Below are positions 25,369-34,476 of a DNA stretch of 64,000 bases, piece after piece (the stretch's first letter is position 1; each line of letters opens with the position of its first letter). The notes below the pieces were generated by a model. The model worked only from the letters and a program-made list of their open reading frames with translations. It searched no databases and was not told the origin of the DNA. The translations under genes were made by a program, and so were the position numbers. The DNA lies in NCBI GenBank assembly GCA_018648865.1, contig JABGQH010000013.1, positions 215,123 to 279,122 of the forward strand. The letters run 5' to 3'. This stretch comes from Candidatus Peregrinibacteria bacterium. Lineage in GTDB: Bacteria; Patescibacteriota; Gracilibacteria; Peribacterales; Peribacteraceae.

Positions 25369-26661
25369 ATGCTCACAGGCACTATGGATTTAAAGGGGAA
25401 ACACATTTTATTAGTAGGCTACAGAGGAAAGATTTCGCATATTAAAACAGCTATTGATCAAGGTGTGTTATTTGATTTATTAATCAATAAGGATGAAGTG
25501 AAAGATGAACATAATGAGATTTTTGACTCAGTACTAACTGTCAAAGATATTTATGATTGGAACGATATAGAACCCGTATTACAGAAAGATAAATATGATG
25601 GAGTTTTCACACGATACGAAGACTCCACAGTAATAGTTTCTGCCATAGCTCATCACCTAGGGCTTCGTGGTGTCCCTTTTAAAGATGTTCTTAAATCTAG
25701 GAACAAATATTTAATGAGAAAAGCTTTTGCAGACCACAGTGTTCCATCAGCAGACTATGTTTTAGCTTCATCTTTTACAGATACAGCCGAATTCACAGAA
25801 AAACATGGTTTCCCACTTATTGTTAAGCAGATATATGGGATTCATTCCAAATATGTAGCAAAAGTAGATAGCGGCGAAGAGCTAAAAACTACTATTGAAT
25901 TTTTCCTTGAATCTCTAGCAAAAGAAAGTGGGCATATGTATGGGCAACTACAAAACTTTTACGAAGATGCAGATGCCCCAGATCCAATTAAAAATGTGTT
26001 AGTAGAGGAATGCCTATCTGGAGAAGAATTAACAGTTGATGCATTTGTAGTGGATGGAAAGATATTTTTCACTCCAATCTGTAAATATACAATGCCAGAT
26101 GAATTAGGATTTTCTGATCATCATCTACCGATTAGAACGATGCCATATGATGTAACAGAAGATGAACAATCATTCATCTTTGATGCTGTTAGGAAGTCGC
26201 TCGTTTCTTTAGGAGCAAACCATTGTGCATCGCATGTGGAGATATTCTTTGATAGAGAAACCAAGAACTGTCGCTTAATAGAAGTAGCAGTTAGAGGAGG
26301 AGGATTCCGAGCAGAAATGGTAAGGCATACATGTGATGGAGACTATGATTTAGGTCTAGTAAGAGCATCCATGGGTATGGATCCGCAAGTTAAAAATATA
26401 CCAAATAAATATGTTTCAGTTGCAGAGGTTTTTGCGCCAGAGAATGGGAAATTATCGAGTATTGATACTTCTTTTATAGAAAATAATCCAGACGTACATC
26501 GCATTACATGGAACAGAATCGTAGGGGACAAAGTTGGGCGCGCATCCGATGGAAAAAACTTTATATTAAAATTCTTAGTAGAGGGAAAAACATACGAAGA
26601 GGCAGAAGGGAAAACAAGAGAATTACTTATAAAGATCCGTGATTCTATACAGGTAAATTAA
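25369..26661 (+). CDS. ATP-grasp ligase of unknown substrate
   Basis: A 430-residue protein with an N-terminal Rossmann-like pre-ATP-grasp domain (KHILLVGYRG) and an ATP-grasp core. Visible features are KNKYLMRKAF-type entry (about 110-120), the lysine segment FPLIVKQIYGIHSKYVAKV, the hinge VLVEECLSGEELTVDAFVVDG and the metal-binding stretch CRLIEVAVRGGGFRAEM. Such enzymes couple a carboxylate to an amine via an acyl-phosphate. It resembles stand-alone amino-acid/peptide ligases more than CarB or PurD, since no partner domain is present. A second ATG at 25384 (MDLKG) is an equally good start, about 10 nt after a TATGCT -10. Confidence 0.8.
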   Translation: MLTGTMDLKGKHILLVGYRGKISHIKTAIDQGVLFDLLINKDEVKDEHNEIFDSVLTVKDIYDWNDIEPVLQKDKYDGVFTRYEDSTVIVSAIAHHLGLRGVPFKDVLKSRNKYLMRKAFADHSVPSADYVLASSFTDTAEFTEKHGFPLIVKQIYGIHSKYVAKVDSGEELKTTIEFFLESLAKESGHMYGQLQNFYEDADAPDPIKNVLVEECLSGEELTVDAFVVDGKIFFTPICKYTMPDELGFSDHHLPIRTMPYDVTEDEQSFIFDAVRKSLVSLGANHCASHVEIFFDRETKNCRLIEVAVRGGGFRAEMVRHTCDGDYDLGLVRASMGMDPQVKNIPNKYVSVAEVFAPENGKLSSIDTSFIENNPDVHRITWNRIVGDKVGRASDGKNFILKFLVEGKTYEEAEGKTRELLIKIRDSIQVN

Positions 26662-26727
26662 GAATTTAAGATATTGCGATAGTTTTATTCTTCTCTATGC
26701 TCAAGGTAAGTATTTTCCTAATTAAAC

Positions 26728-27861
26728 ATGCCTCTGTATCCAGAAACATTCGATTCGTATATAGAGAGCGAGTACGAAACACTCGTTAGGATTTTAGAAA
26801 CACCAAATCCACCAGAGGGTGAGGAGAAAATGAGGGCATTAGTTAAGAAAGAGCTAAAGAATTTAGGAATGAAAACAAGTATAGATTCAGCAGGTAATTT
26901 AATAGGACATTTGGGCAAAGGAGAAAATGCATTTTTACTTGGGGGCCATTTAGACAGTGTCCAGCCATGCGAAGGAATAAAAGTAAGGAGAGAGGGAGAC
27001 ATAATAAAAAGCGAAGGAGAAACCATATTAAGTGCAGACAATGGTGTAGGAATATTTGAAATAATGGCTGCTCTAAAATATTTACACGACAACAAGCTAC
27101 CTTATTGCCCTGTAGATATACTGTTTACAGTGGGGGAAGAGATAGGAGGAATTGGTGCGCAGGCAGTACAAATGTCTGATCTACGAGCAAAGCATGGAAT
27201 GCTTTTAGATAGATCAGATGACCCAGGAGTATTGGTTGTAGAGGGTCCTTACAAAAGGAACTTTTCTGTAACTTTTACAGGAGTAAGTGCACATGCTTTT
27301 GAGGCAGAAAAAGGAGTAAGTGCAATCCATATGGCGGCTGCTTGTATATCCTTGTTCCCACAGGGAAAAATTCACGATGGTCTATATGCGAACATAGGGC
27401 GAATACAGGGCGGCAATGCAGTTAACCAAGTTGCAGAAAATGCAGTATTAGAAGGAGAAGTAAGAGCACTAACAAAAGAGGGTGCAGAAAAATTATTAGA
27501 GGAGTATCAAAGAATAATAGATAGCATTCAGTATAAGTTCTCACTCTCTGGTGAATTCTCCCCTACTGCAGAGTTTAAACACACAGCTCGCAGAGAGGGC
27601 TACAAGCATGACGAAGAAGACTGGTTAATAAAAAACATATCCTCTGTTCAAGAAAAACTCGGAATACCAACAAAAATGCAGGTAACCAGAGCATGTAGCG
27701 ATGCAGGCGATCTAACAAACAGGGGCATAAACACAGTTAATTATGGAAACGGTGCACACCGAGTTCATACCAAAGATGAATGGGTAGACATGAAAGACAT
27801 AAAAACCGCATCTTGGTTTTTGGTTAACTTCTTACAAGAAATTAAGTTAGAAGATAATTAA
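26728..27861 (+). CDS. M20 family dipeptidase/tripeptidase-like metallopeptidase
   Basis: A 377-residue di-zinc peptidase of the M20 (PepT/ArgE) family. Zinc and catalytic residues are visible: GGHLDSV (His, Asp), LSADNGVG (bridging Asp), VGEEIGGIGAQ (catalytic Glu plus ligand Glu), LLDRSDDPG and a C-terminal GAHRVHTKDEW. The dimerisation lid sits between about 180 and 300 (VTFTGVSAHAFEAEKGVSA). It probably trims short peptides in the cytoplasm. It follows the ATP-grasp ligase and the DUF1704 peptidase, so the three may build and hydrolyse the same kind of peptide bond; that is inference. Confidence 0.88.
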   Translation: MPLYPETFDSYIESEYETLVRILETPNPPEGEEKMRALVKKELKNLGMKTSIDSAGNLIGHLGKGENAFLLGGHLDSVQPCEGIKVRREGDIIKSEGETILSADNGVGIFEIMAALKYLHDNKLPYCPVDILFTVGEEIGGIGAQAVQMSDLRAKHGMLLDRSDDPGVLVVEGPYKRNFSVTFTGVSAHAFEAEKGVSAIHMAAACISLFPQGKIHDGLYANIGRIQGGNAVNQVAENAVLEGEVRALTKEGAEKLLEEYQRIIDSIQYKFSLSGEFSPTAEFKHTARREGYKHDEEDWLIKNISSVQEKLGIPTKMQVTRACSDAGDLTNRGINTVNYGNGAHRVHTKDEWVDMKDIKTASWFLVNFLQEIKLEDN

Positions 27862-27894
27862 ATTCCAGAAAGCCCCTTACGCATTCAATCACTT

Positions 27895-28386
27895 ATGAAA
27901 ATTAATAATCATTTACTAGAAGTCATCGAAAAACTTGAAAAAAATGCATTAATAGATGGAATTCAAAAGCTGGTTGTAGGGGCAGCAATTTCAGATGGAG
28001 ATAAAATTTTAATACTTATTAGATCTGATAATGATTCATTTTTAGCAGGTTATGCAGAAATTCCAGGGGGTGGGGTAGAAAAAGAGCAAGGAGAAACAAT
28101 TATCGAAGCACTTGAAAGAGAAACAAAAGAAGAAACAGGACTTAATATTGATCGTGTTATTGATTACATTGGCTCATTTGATTACATGTCTGAATCTGGT
28201 AAAAAAACGAGACAGCTTAACTTTTTACTTGAAACTGATTCAAGCAAAATAATTCTTGATTCAGATATGGAACACTCTGATCATGTTTGGTGTCGACCAG
28301 ATGATACGAAAATATTAAATTCATTAACAATGAGTAATAAAATGAGAAAAGTGATTAGAGACATTTCGATTTATAATCGTAAATGA
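27895..28386 (+). CDS. Nudix hydrolase
   Basis: A 163-residue Nudix-fold protein. The Nudix box reads GGGVEKEQGETIIEALER followed by ETKEETGL, which keeps the E-x7-RE-x2-EE-x-G core; the Gly-to-Glu spacing is one residue longer than canonical. Substrate (nucleotide sugar, ADP-ribose, oxidised NTP) cannot be told from sequence. It is the last gene of the plus-strand run from pyrB and ends in an AT-rich stem-loop. Confidence 0.88.
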   Translation: MKINNHLLEVIEKLEKNALIDGIQKLVVGAAISDGDKILILIRSDNDSFLAGYAEIPGGGVEKEQGETIIEALERETKEETGLNIDRVIDYIGSFDYMSESGKKTRQLNFLLETDSSKIILDSDMEHSDHVWCRPDDTKILNSLTMSNKMRKVIRDISIYNRK

Positions 28387-28405
28387 TTTATTTTTTCAAT
28401 AAATC
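28385..28405. terminator. Weak AT-rich stem-loop between convergent genes
   Basis: GATTTATT/AATAAATC (8 bp) around a TTTTC loop, between the convergent Nudix and HAD genes. It has no GC pairs beyond the ends and could be a weak bidirectional terminator. Confidence 0.35.
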
Positions 28406-28424
28406 CAAATTAGGAATTTATAAG

Positions 28425-29066
28425 TTAAAATTGTTTAATTAACTCTTCATAATTTTCACAAACAACTTTTGCATTTTCATCTGCTCCTATCGGTGTCCAT
28501 TCTTGCCAAATTAAACAACTAGTCATTCCGGCTGCGTTAGCTGCTTCTATATCAAATAATTGATCCCCGATGTACAAACACTTTTCTGGCTCTACACCCA
28601 TTTTATTGGCCAAAAGCTCTAGTCCGTATGGGTGAGGTTTACTCCTGCCTCCTTGTGTATCATCGCAAGTAATAGTCGATTCAAATTTATCATAGATCCC
28701 CAGCTTTTCATCAATGGCGTCGGTGTATCTTTTCCATGATCCAGTCATCATTCCAATTGGGGATTCCACCTTCGCAGCATTTAGCATTTCAAGTGCACCA
28801 TCGATCCATTCTGAATTATTGCGCAGTAAATCACAGTATCTTGAATCGCGATCTTCTCTAATGCGTTCCCATTCTTTTTCTGGGAAACCAAATTCCTTAA
28901 AGATTGTAATAAAGTGTTCATTTTTATGATAAATCCTTTCCATAAACTCATCTAATTCCATATTAATTCCTTCATCGTGAAGCGTTTGTAGATACGCCTT
29001 TTGCCACAAAGGAATTGTATCAATCAGGGTACCGTCTAAATCAAATAGAATTGCAGAGTATTTCAT
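28425..29066 (-). CDS. HAD-superfamily phosphatase (phosphoglycolate phosphatase-like)
   Basis: A 213-residue haloacid dehalogenase-type hydrolase. Motif I FDLDGTLID (nucleophile Asp and acid/base Asp), motif II MTGS, motif III lysine in SKPHPYG and motif IV YIGDQLFDIEAAN are all present, with a helical cap between motifs I and II. These enzymes dephosphorylate small metabolites; the resemblance is to Gph/beta-phosphoglucomutase-like members, so the substrate is open. It sits 14 bp after the RNase J stop and is probably its operon partner. Confidence 0.88.
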   Translation of the reverse strand: MKYSAILFDLDGTLIDTIPLWQKAYLQTLHDEGINMELDEFMERIYHKNEHFITIFKEFGFPEKEWERIREDRDSRYCDLLRNNSEWIDGALEMLNAAKVESPIGMMTGSWKRYTDAIDEKLGIYDKFESTITCDDTQGGRSKPHPYGLELLANKMGVEPEKCLYIGDQLFDIEAANAAGMTSCLIWQEWTPIGADENAKVVCENYEELIKQF

Positions 29067-29080
29067 GCTTCAAAAATTAT

Positions 29081-30898
29081 CTAAACCTCAATAATTATAG
29101 GAATAATCATCGGTTCTCTATTTAGTTTTTTATTGAAATATCTAAACAGAGCACCATTAATACTTCGCTTGATAGCTTTACGATCGTTTTCGCCAGTATT
29201 AATTGCATCTTCGTATGCTTTCTTTGCAGTCTTAGCTACATCTTTTGTAACGTCGTGTTGCTCTGACCCATACATAAGCCCACGGGAGATCACATCTGGA
29301 TCACCAACAAGGCGTTTGCTTTTGGCATAACATCGGAACACTACAGTAACAACGCCGCCGCTACTCATAATCTTTCGATCGTTAATAACTCGTTGGCCTT
29401 CTCCTGTTGCTCCTTTTCCATCAATAATAATATCGTTCACAGTTAGTTTCTGTTTACTTTTTCTGGCGTTGCCGCTTGCATCAAATTCCAATATTTCCCC
29501 GTTAGAGAGTTGATGGATTTGATTCTCTTGATACCCAAGATCTTTAGCTATTTGTTCATGTGCTGCTCGCATGTGTGGTTCACCATGCTCAGGAATAACA
29601 TGTCTTGCTCTAACCAATTGGTGCATAAGCAATAGGTCTCCCCTGTGCCCATGACCTGTAGTATGTAAAGAGAGCTCTGCGTTTGTTTTAACAGTTGCTC
29701 CTTTCATGCTTAGGTTATTTATAACTTTTGCTACAGATCTTTCGTTTCCGATAATTGGGTTACTACTCAAAATTACTGTGTCCCCTTTCTTAACAGAAAT
29801 TTGTCTGTGGGTTCCAAGTCCAATCCTTGCTAGCCCTGCGTTCTCTTCCCCTTGGCTACCAGTTGTGATTATAAGCACTTGGTTGTCTGGCAATTTGTTT
29901 ATGCCAGGGCCTGCTTGCCTTATTAATCCTCGTGGAGTTTTTAAATATCCAATTTCTTGAGCAATCTCAATATTGGTTTGCATGCTCCTACCAGATACAA
30001 AAACTTTTCTATTAAACTTTTTTGCATGCTCTATAACTTGCTCAACACGATTAAGTAATGAGCTAAAAGTAGAAACAATAACTCTACCTTCGGAATCTCT
30101 AATAAGCTGGAACAAAGTGTCAGAGATTTCTTTTTCACTTGTACTGTTTCCAGATTTTGTAGCGTTTGTAGAGTCAGCGATTATCGCTAGAACTCCCTTT
30201 TTGCCAAGCTCAGCAAGTCTTTGAAAATCAGCTGGCTCACCAGTAGTTGGTGTTAAATCAAATTTAAAGTCCCCCGTATGCAATATAGTTCCATATGGAG
30301 TATGAACAGCGATTGCTGCAGAGTCTGGGATACTATGTGTAACACGTAAAAATTCTACCTCTACCTTTCCTAGTTTTATTTTTTCGCCATACGTTGCATT
30401 GTACAAATGAGACTGAGCAGTTAGATGCTCTTCGTCTAATCGCTTGCGTAGCAATGCCATTGTAAGTTTTGTTCCATAGCATGGTGGAAAATGTAATTGT
30501 TTCATCAAATGTGGAGCAGCACCTATATGATCTAGATGACCATGAGTGAATAACACTCCCTTTATACGGTTTTCTTTACCTTTAAGAGATGAAATATCTG
30601 GTATTAGATAGTCTATGCCTAGCATTTCTTCGTCTGGGAACTGTAGCCCCAAATCAATAATATAAATTTCTCCATCAACCTCTATTACTGTTAGGTTTCG
30701 ACCAACTTGTTCAAAACCTCCAAGTGGGTAAATTCGCAATCCGTTTTTTCTTACAGGTTGCTGTGATGTTTGTGGCTTATTCTTTGGCCCCCGGTGTTGT
30801 CGTTTAGGTTTATGTGGTGAACTATTAATAGGCTTTGGGTTGCCAGATTGTGCTGGCTGCCCTGCTTCTTTTTTTATCCACTCTCCTACGTTCTTCAT
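29081..30898 (-). CDS. rnj: Ribonuclease J
   Basis: A 605-residue exo/endoribonuclease of the beta-CASP metallo-beta-lactamase group. Residues 1-50 are a polar, basic extension rich in Pro, Gln, Lys and Ser. The catalytic domain then begins (LRIYPLGGFEQVGRN) with the zinc motif FTHGHLDHIGAAPHL, LHTGDFKFDLTP and the beta-CASP segments (ADSTNA, VSGRSM, TTGSQGE, TTGHGHRGDL, PEHGEPHMR). A C-terminal domain follows. It is the main RNA-decay enzyme in many bacteria without RNase E. A perfect hairpin in its leader (30923-30941) could influence its own expression. Confidence 0.96.
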   Translation of the reverse strand: MKNVGEWIKKEAGQPAQSGNPKPINSSPHKPKRQHRGPKNKPQTSQQPVRKNGLRIYPLGGFEQVGRNLTVIEVDGEIYIIDLGLQFPDEEMLGIDYLIPDISSLKGKENRIKGVLFTHGHLDHIGAAPHLMKQLHFPPCYGTKLTMALLRKRLDEEHLTAQSHLYNATYGEKIKLGKVEVEFLRVTHSIPDSAAIAVHTPYGTILHTGDFKFDLTPTTGEPADFQRLAELGKKGVLAIIADSTNATKSGNSTSEKEISDTLFQLIRDSEGRVIVSTFSSLLNRVEQVIEHAKKFNRKVFVSGRSMQTNIEIAQEIGYLKTPRGLIRQAGPGINKLPDNQVLIITTGSQGEENAGLARIGLGTHRQISVKKGDTVILSSNPIIGNERSVAKVINNLSMKGATVKTNAELSLHTTGHGHRGDLLLMHQLVRARHVIPEHGEPHMRAAHEQIAKDLGYQENQIHQLSNGEILEFDASGNARKSKQKLTVNDIIIDGKGATGEGQRVINDRKIMSSGGVVTVVFRCYAKSKRLVGDPDVISRGLMYGSEQHDVTKDVAKTAKKAYEDAINTGENDRKAIKRSINGALFRYFNKKLNREPMIIPIIIEV

Positions 30899-30922
30899 GT
30901 TGTTTCTTGGTAATAAATTTAT

Positions 30923-30941
30923 GTAAGGATGAATTCCTTAC
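30923..30941 (-). promoter_or_regulatory. Hairpin in the rnj leader
   Basis: A perfect 7-bp stem GTAAGGA/TCCTTAC with a 5-nt loop, about 25 nt upstream of the rnj ATG and downstream of AT-rich -10-like sequence near 30960-30970. It has no T run, so it is not a terminator. Confidence 0.4.
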
Positions 30942-31121
30942 TACTGAGATAACTGTACTCTTATATTATAAATATAGCAAATGATTTTTGTATCAATGCG
31001 TACTTTTTGGCTTAGGATAAACAAATTTTTATCTGGAAAATCTGTAATTGGGATTATTATCTTGATTGAAGGATATCGAAAACGCGCACAAACTTGCTCA
31101 AATGTGCTTAGAACGGTAGCC

Positions 31122-31127
31122 TACTAT
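31122..31127 (+). promoter_or_regulatory. -10 element of the pseudophosphatase gene
   Basis: TACTAT, 4 nt before the ATG at 31132, consistent with a leaderless transcript. Confidence 0.35.
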
Positions 31128-31131
31128 CCCG

Positions 31132-33090
31132 ATGGACGTCTCTGTAAATTTGGGGCAGACAAAGTCTGCTGAAGGCATTAAATTGATTTCGCAATCTTTT
31201 GTATCTGCACTTGGTGAACAGGTAATTCTTTTGTTGCAATTACATGCAACCCCACAAGAAGCCAAAATGATAGAAAAAGAATGCTCACTAATAGTTAAGC
31301 ATTCTCTACTAGAGACAGAAGGAGAGGCATCCACAAGATTAGACGGCGTATTAAAAGAGTTAAATGGCTTGTTTAAGGGCTTTATAGTCGCAGGTAAAAT
31401 CTCTGATATTCATGCAGTACTAGGGATAATAGATTCTGATAACACACTGCATATATCTCATGCTGGTAGAGCAGAGGCTTATGTAATAAGAGGTGGAGCA
31501 GCTAGTCAGATTACAGAATATACAAGAGGCAAACCAACAACTGCTTTTGTTCATATCGCTAGCGGAGCGCTAGAAACAAGAGACGTACTAATCCTAAGCA
31601 CACAAAGATTACTAAGAACATTTACACCAGCACAACTGGCACAACTGGCACAGCGTGGTGATCATCTTTTAGATGATCTAAAGCTATCACTAGAAGGAGA
31701 AAAGGAAGTTGCTTCAATTGCTACGTTAGATATAGAAGGAGTTTCTATCACTTCTAAGACAAGCAAGGTAAAGCCAATTGGAAAGACGAAAAGCAGGAGG
31801 TCTCGCAAAAAAAAGAGTTCATCTTTTGCACTCCCCTCCATTAATTCAGAGGCAATATTAGAAGGAGTAGGTTCAGCATTTACTAAAACAAAAGAAGCAC
31901 TTACAGAAGTAAATGCAGTACAAACCATGAAAGAAAAAGGAGGTGTCTTAATATCGGATTTACGTGATCCAAAAAGAAAACGCAGAGCTCACTTACTATT
32001 ACTCGCAGGAATCTTAGTTGTGTTCCTAGGGATCTGGGCAGTAGTAAATATGTCTGCTTATAGCGAGCGAAGCAAAACCAGAACAGAACTAGAGCAGATA
32101 ATAGAAGAAATCGAAAAAGACATTCAAACTGCCGAGAATAGGTACCTAACAGGAGAAGTAGATTCTGCAAATGCAATACTATTAAGGGCAGAAGAAAGAG
32201 CAAAACAAGTAATGGATAACGAGAACAAACTATTCAGAACAGAAGCACATGATTTACTAGGAAGGATAAGAACAAAGGAAGAAGAGATGAACAACGTTAT
32301 TCGATTGTCTCCTAGGATGGTTGTAAACCTAGCAGCTAAAACATCAGACATTATTTCCATTGGACTAATCGGAATAGGAGACGGAGAGTTTGTAGTTCAT
32401 GACCATCAGGATTCATATAGGATCTTGCTTAACTCCACAGAGGAGCCACAAAGAATTTCTGACGATGAGCTACTTACACAAGGTGCATATTTCGATAGAT
32501 ACAAAACTCTTGTTTTCCAAACAAATGGAAACAGCTTAATTGAACTAGTTAATGGACAGCCAATTAACATGAAGACAGAAGATGCATCTGGCTGGATTAC
32601 AGGTAGTTCAATCTGGGCATACTTAAGATACCTATACGTTCTATCTCCAGAGAACAATCAGATCTACAAATATGAGAGATTCAGCAACCGTTACTCAGCT
32701 CCAAGCGAATACAATGTAAATGCAGATCTAAGAGACGCACTCGACATGGCAATAGATGGGAATATCTATGTCTTAAAAAAAGGAGGAGAGGTAATCAAAC
32801 TATTCCGTGGCGAAGTAAAACCATTTGTAGTTAGGCAAATGCCAACTGATGCGATCAAGAGTGCAACAAAGATATTTAAAGCATTCGATGGTCACCTATA
32901 TTTCTTAGACCCAATGAATAGCAGAGTAGTAGTTACTACAGATGGTGGAGACTCAGGAGAAGCATCCTACATCCGTCAGTACATACTAGAAGGTGAGATA
33001 GGAGAGCTACAGGATCTATACGTAGATGAAGACGAAACAAGACTCTATGTACTAGACGAGAAGCAACTGTATGTGATTGACTTGAAGTAA
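31132..33090 (+). CDS. PP2C-like (probably inactive) membrane protein with extracytoplasmic propeller-like domain
   Basis: A 652-residue protein. Residues 1-205 resemble a PP2C-type phosphatase: LHISHAGRAEAYVIRGG (about 103-119) aligns with the family's H-x-GDSRAY block, but the metal-binding Asp is replaced (GRAEAY), so catalysis is doubtful. A basic linker (GKTKSRRSRKKKSSS, about 222-236) precedes one membrane helix (about 288-308). A coiled-coil segment (about 318-395) follows, then a beta-rich region that reads like a propeller. This suggests transmembrane sensing or scaffolding. Its TAATG stop overlaps the next gene's start by one base. Confidence 0.65.
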   Translation: MDVSVNLGQTKSAEGIKLISQSFVSALGEQVILLLQLHATPQEAKMIEKECSLIVKHSLLETEGEASTRLDGVLKELNGLFKGFIVAGKISDIHAVLGIIDSDNTLHISHAGRAEAYVIRGGAASQITEYTRGKPTTAFVHIASGALETRDVLILSTQRLLRTFTPAQLAQLAQRGDHLLDDLKLSLEGEKEVASIATLDIEGVSITSKTSKVKPIGKTKSRRSRKKKSSSFALPSINSEAILEGVGSAFTKTKEALTEVNAVQTMKEKGGVLISDLRDPKRKRRAHLLLLAGILVVFLGIWAVVNMSAYSERSKTRTELEQIIEEIEKDIQTAENRYLTGEVDSANAILLRAEERAKQVMDNENKLFRTEAHDLLGRIRTKEEEMNNVIRLSPRMVVNLAAKTSDIISIGLIGIGDGEFVVHDHQDSYRILLNSTEEPQRISDDELLTQGAYFDRYKTLVFQTNGNSLIELVNGQPINMKTEDASGWITGSSIWAYLRYLYVLSPENNQIYKYERFSNRYSAPSEYNVNADLRDALDMAIDGNIYVLKKGGEVIKLFRGEVKPFVVRQMPTDAIKSATKIFKAFDGHLYFLDPMNSRVVVTTDGGDSGEASYIRQYILEGEIGELQDLYVDEDETRLYVLDEKQLYVIDLK

Positions 33091-33470
33091 TGAAACGAGT
33101 TTTGCTATTTGGCACTTTCGACAAATTACACCTAGGGCATAGGTTTGTTATTGATCAGGCTATTAAGCGTGGCGAAGTATTTATAGTAGTTGGTAGAGAC
33201 AAAACAGTCCTCAAAATAAAAGATAAAACAGCAGCGCATTCCGAATTAGAGCGCAAAAAAGCCATAGAAACCGCATATCCAGAGGTAAGTGTGCTACTTG
33301 GAGATGAGGAAAAGTACGAAACTCCGCTTAAAACAGTTAATCCAGACCTCATATTACTAGGATATGACCAAATGCTGCCTCCCGGCATACAGATGGAGGA
33401 CATATCTTGCTCTGTTGAGCGATTAGAGTCATATTTTCCAGATAAATATAAAACAAGTAAAGCGGATTAA
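33090..33470 (+). CDS. Cytidylyltransferase-like nucleotidyltransferase
   Basis: A 126-residue protein of the HxGH nucleotidyltransferase family. VLLFGTFDKLHLGHRFVIDQA (17-residue core around HLGH) is the nucleotide-binding site, and later RKKAIET and LILLGYDQ match the family. Archaeal FAD synthetase (RibL) and glycerol-3-phosphate cytidylyltransferase are close in layout. The usual ISSTxIR motif is not clear. Its start overlaps the previous gene's stop (TAATG). Confidence 0.75.
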   Translation: MKRVLLFGTFDKLHLGHRFVIDQAIKRGEVFIVVGRDKTVLKIKDKTAAHSELERKKAIETAYPEVSVLLGDEEKYETPLKTVNPDLILLGYDQMLPPGIQMEDISCSVERLESYFPDKYKTSKAD

Positions 33471-33484
33471 GGGGGCTGTAAGCA

Positions 33485-33513
33485 TTGACAAAAATAGCAA
33501 ATAATGTTATTTT
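33485..33513 (+). promoter_or_regulatory. Consensus-type promoter of the 266-aa cassette gene
   Basis: TTGACA (33485-33490), a 17-bp spacer and TATTTT (33508-33513). It predicts a leader of about 140 nt, in contrast to the leaderless style of most neighbours. Confidence 0.65.
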
Positions 33514-33581
33514 TCCGTAAGATGTTCTTTAACATCAGCGGAGTTCAAGTAGAGGCAAGCACCCTGCGTATTTTGTACCCA

Positions 33582-33625
33582 GAGCGCTTGTCTCAATCGT
33601 TTTAAAAGAAGACAAGTCTGCGCTC
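33582..33625 (+). promoter_or_regulatory. Structured leader of the 266-aa cassette gene
   Basis: GAGCGCTTGTCT (33582-33593) can pair with AGACAA (33610-33615) and GCGCTC (33620-33625) with a 4-nt GTCT bulge, giving a 12-bp stem. A further AATTGAGCAATT element (33630-33641) lies just before the Shine-Dalgarno site. This could be a regulatory leader. Confidence 0.4.
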
Positions 33626-33659
33626 ACAGAATTGAGCAATTTAAGAAAGGAAGTGTGCG

Positions 33660-34460
33660 ATGACTAGAAACAAAGCTAGAAAACATCGTGAGCTTTCAGC
33701 GTCTCAGGGGTCAGAAGCAATGGCTGCCTTAATTAGGGACGGGTTTGGGCCATTAGAAGCACAAGCCCTGATCGAAGATCAAAAATTAAGGGAAGAGGTA
33801 ATCCGGAAAATCCGAAGCAAATGTGTGCCTTATGGAGAGTGCACAGAAATCGAAACAGCCAGAAGAATCATGGGAAGCAATTTCTATGGTCCGAATGAGT
33901 GCTTCAGGCTTCTGGGGCAGTCTCTCTTCTCGCCGCATGATGAAAAGGTTTTGCAGCACATTCCATTCCCTCCGGAGGTTCTTGCGAGCATAAAGGACGA
34001 TTATGTATTGGTAGCCATGCCGAGCATTAGCGTCCTGAAAATTCGGGAAATTATCCCGGAATTCTTTTTCAATCAAACCGAAGGATGGTTTTCATTTGAA
34101 AAAGAAAAGTTCTCAAGGAACACATTCAATGCTCAATGGATGTTAATTCGCAGATCCTTTTCTACCGACCACAGTGATAGATCTTGGGATGAGCAGATCG
34201 CTATCCTAGATAAGAAGAAGGTATTTGTTCTTAGTGCTTCGGCAGTAGCATTCGTGTGTGCCTTGCACTACAAAAGAACAGGTGAAAGACTCTTCGAAAA
34301 CTTCCTCAACTGCATGGATCGTACCAATGAGGGAGCTGTTGTTTCTGTTGGGCATGGCTTTAGGGACGGTGAAGGATTTAAACTTCAATTCGCTCCCTGG
34401 GAAGCACGTGGCAACCCACGAACAAGTTTGGCCATAGCGATAAGGCCGGACATCTTCTAA
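33660..34460 (+). CDS. Hypothetical protein of a Patescibacteria-type cassette family
   Basis: A 266-residue soluble protein without a recognised domain. Residues 1-75 are helical and charged. The C-terminal half carries WMLIRRSF, DRSWDEQIAIL, TGERLFENFL and a Gly-rich end. From memory this pattern (W-x-LIR, W-x-EQ, TG-x-RLFE, then a VG-x-FD-like segment) recurs in multicopy hypothetical proteins of Patescibacteria genomes. GC content and codon use are higher than in neighbours. It has its own promoter, long leader, Shine-Dalgarno (AAGAAAGGAAG) and strong terminator, so it is a self-contained unit. Function unknown. Confidence 0.75.
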   Translation: MTRNKARKHRELSASQGSEAMAALIRDGFGPLEAQALIEDQKLREEVIRKIRSKCVPYGECTEIETARRIMGSNFYGPNECFRLLGQSLFSPHDEKVLQHIPFPPEVLASIKDDYVLVAMPSISVLKIREIIPEFFFNQTEGWFSFEKEKFSRNTFNAQWMLIRRSFSTDHSDRSWDEQIAILDKKKVFVLSASAVAFVCALHYKRTGERLFENFLNCMDRTNEGAVVSVGHGFRDGEGFKLQFAPWEARGNPRTSLAIAIRPDIF

Positions 34461-34476
34461 CTCTTGAACTCCCCTA

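Noticed and set aside
30981..31172. Open frame of 63 codons on the plus strand before the pseudophosphatase gene
   Set aside because: It overlaps the real start at 31132 in another frame and has no promoter or ribosome site of its own.
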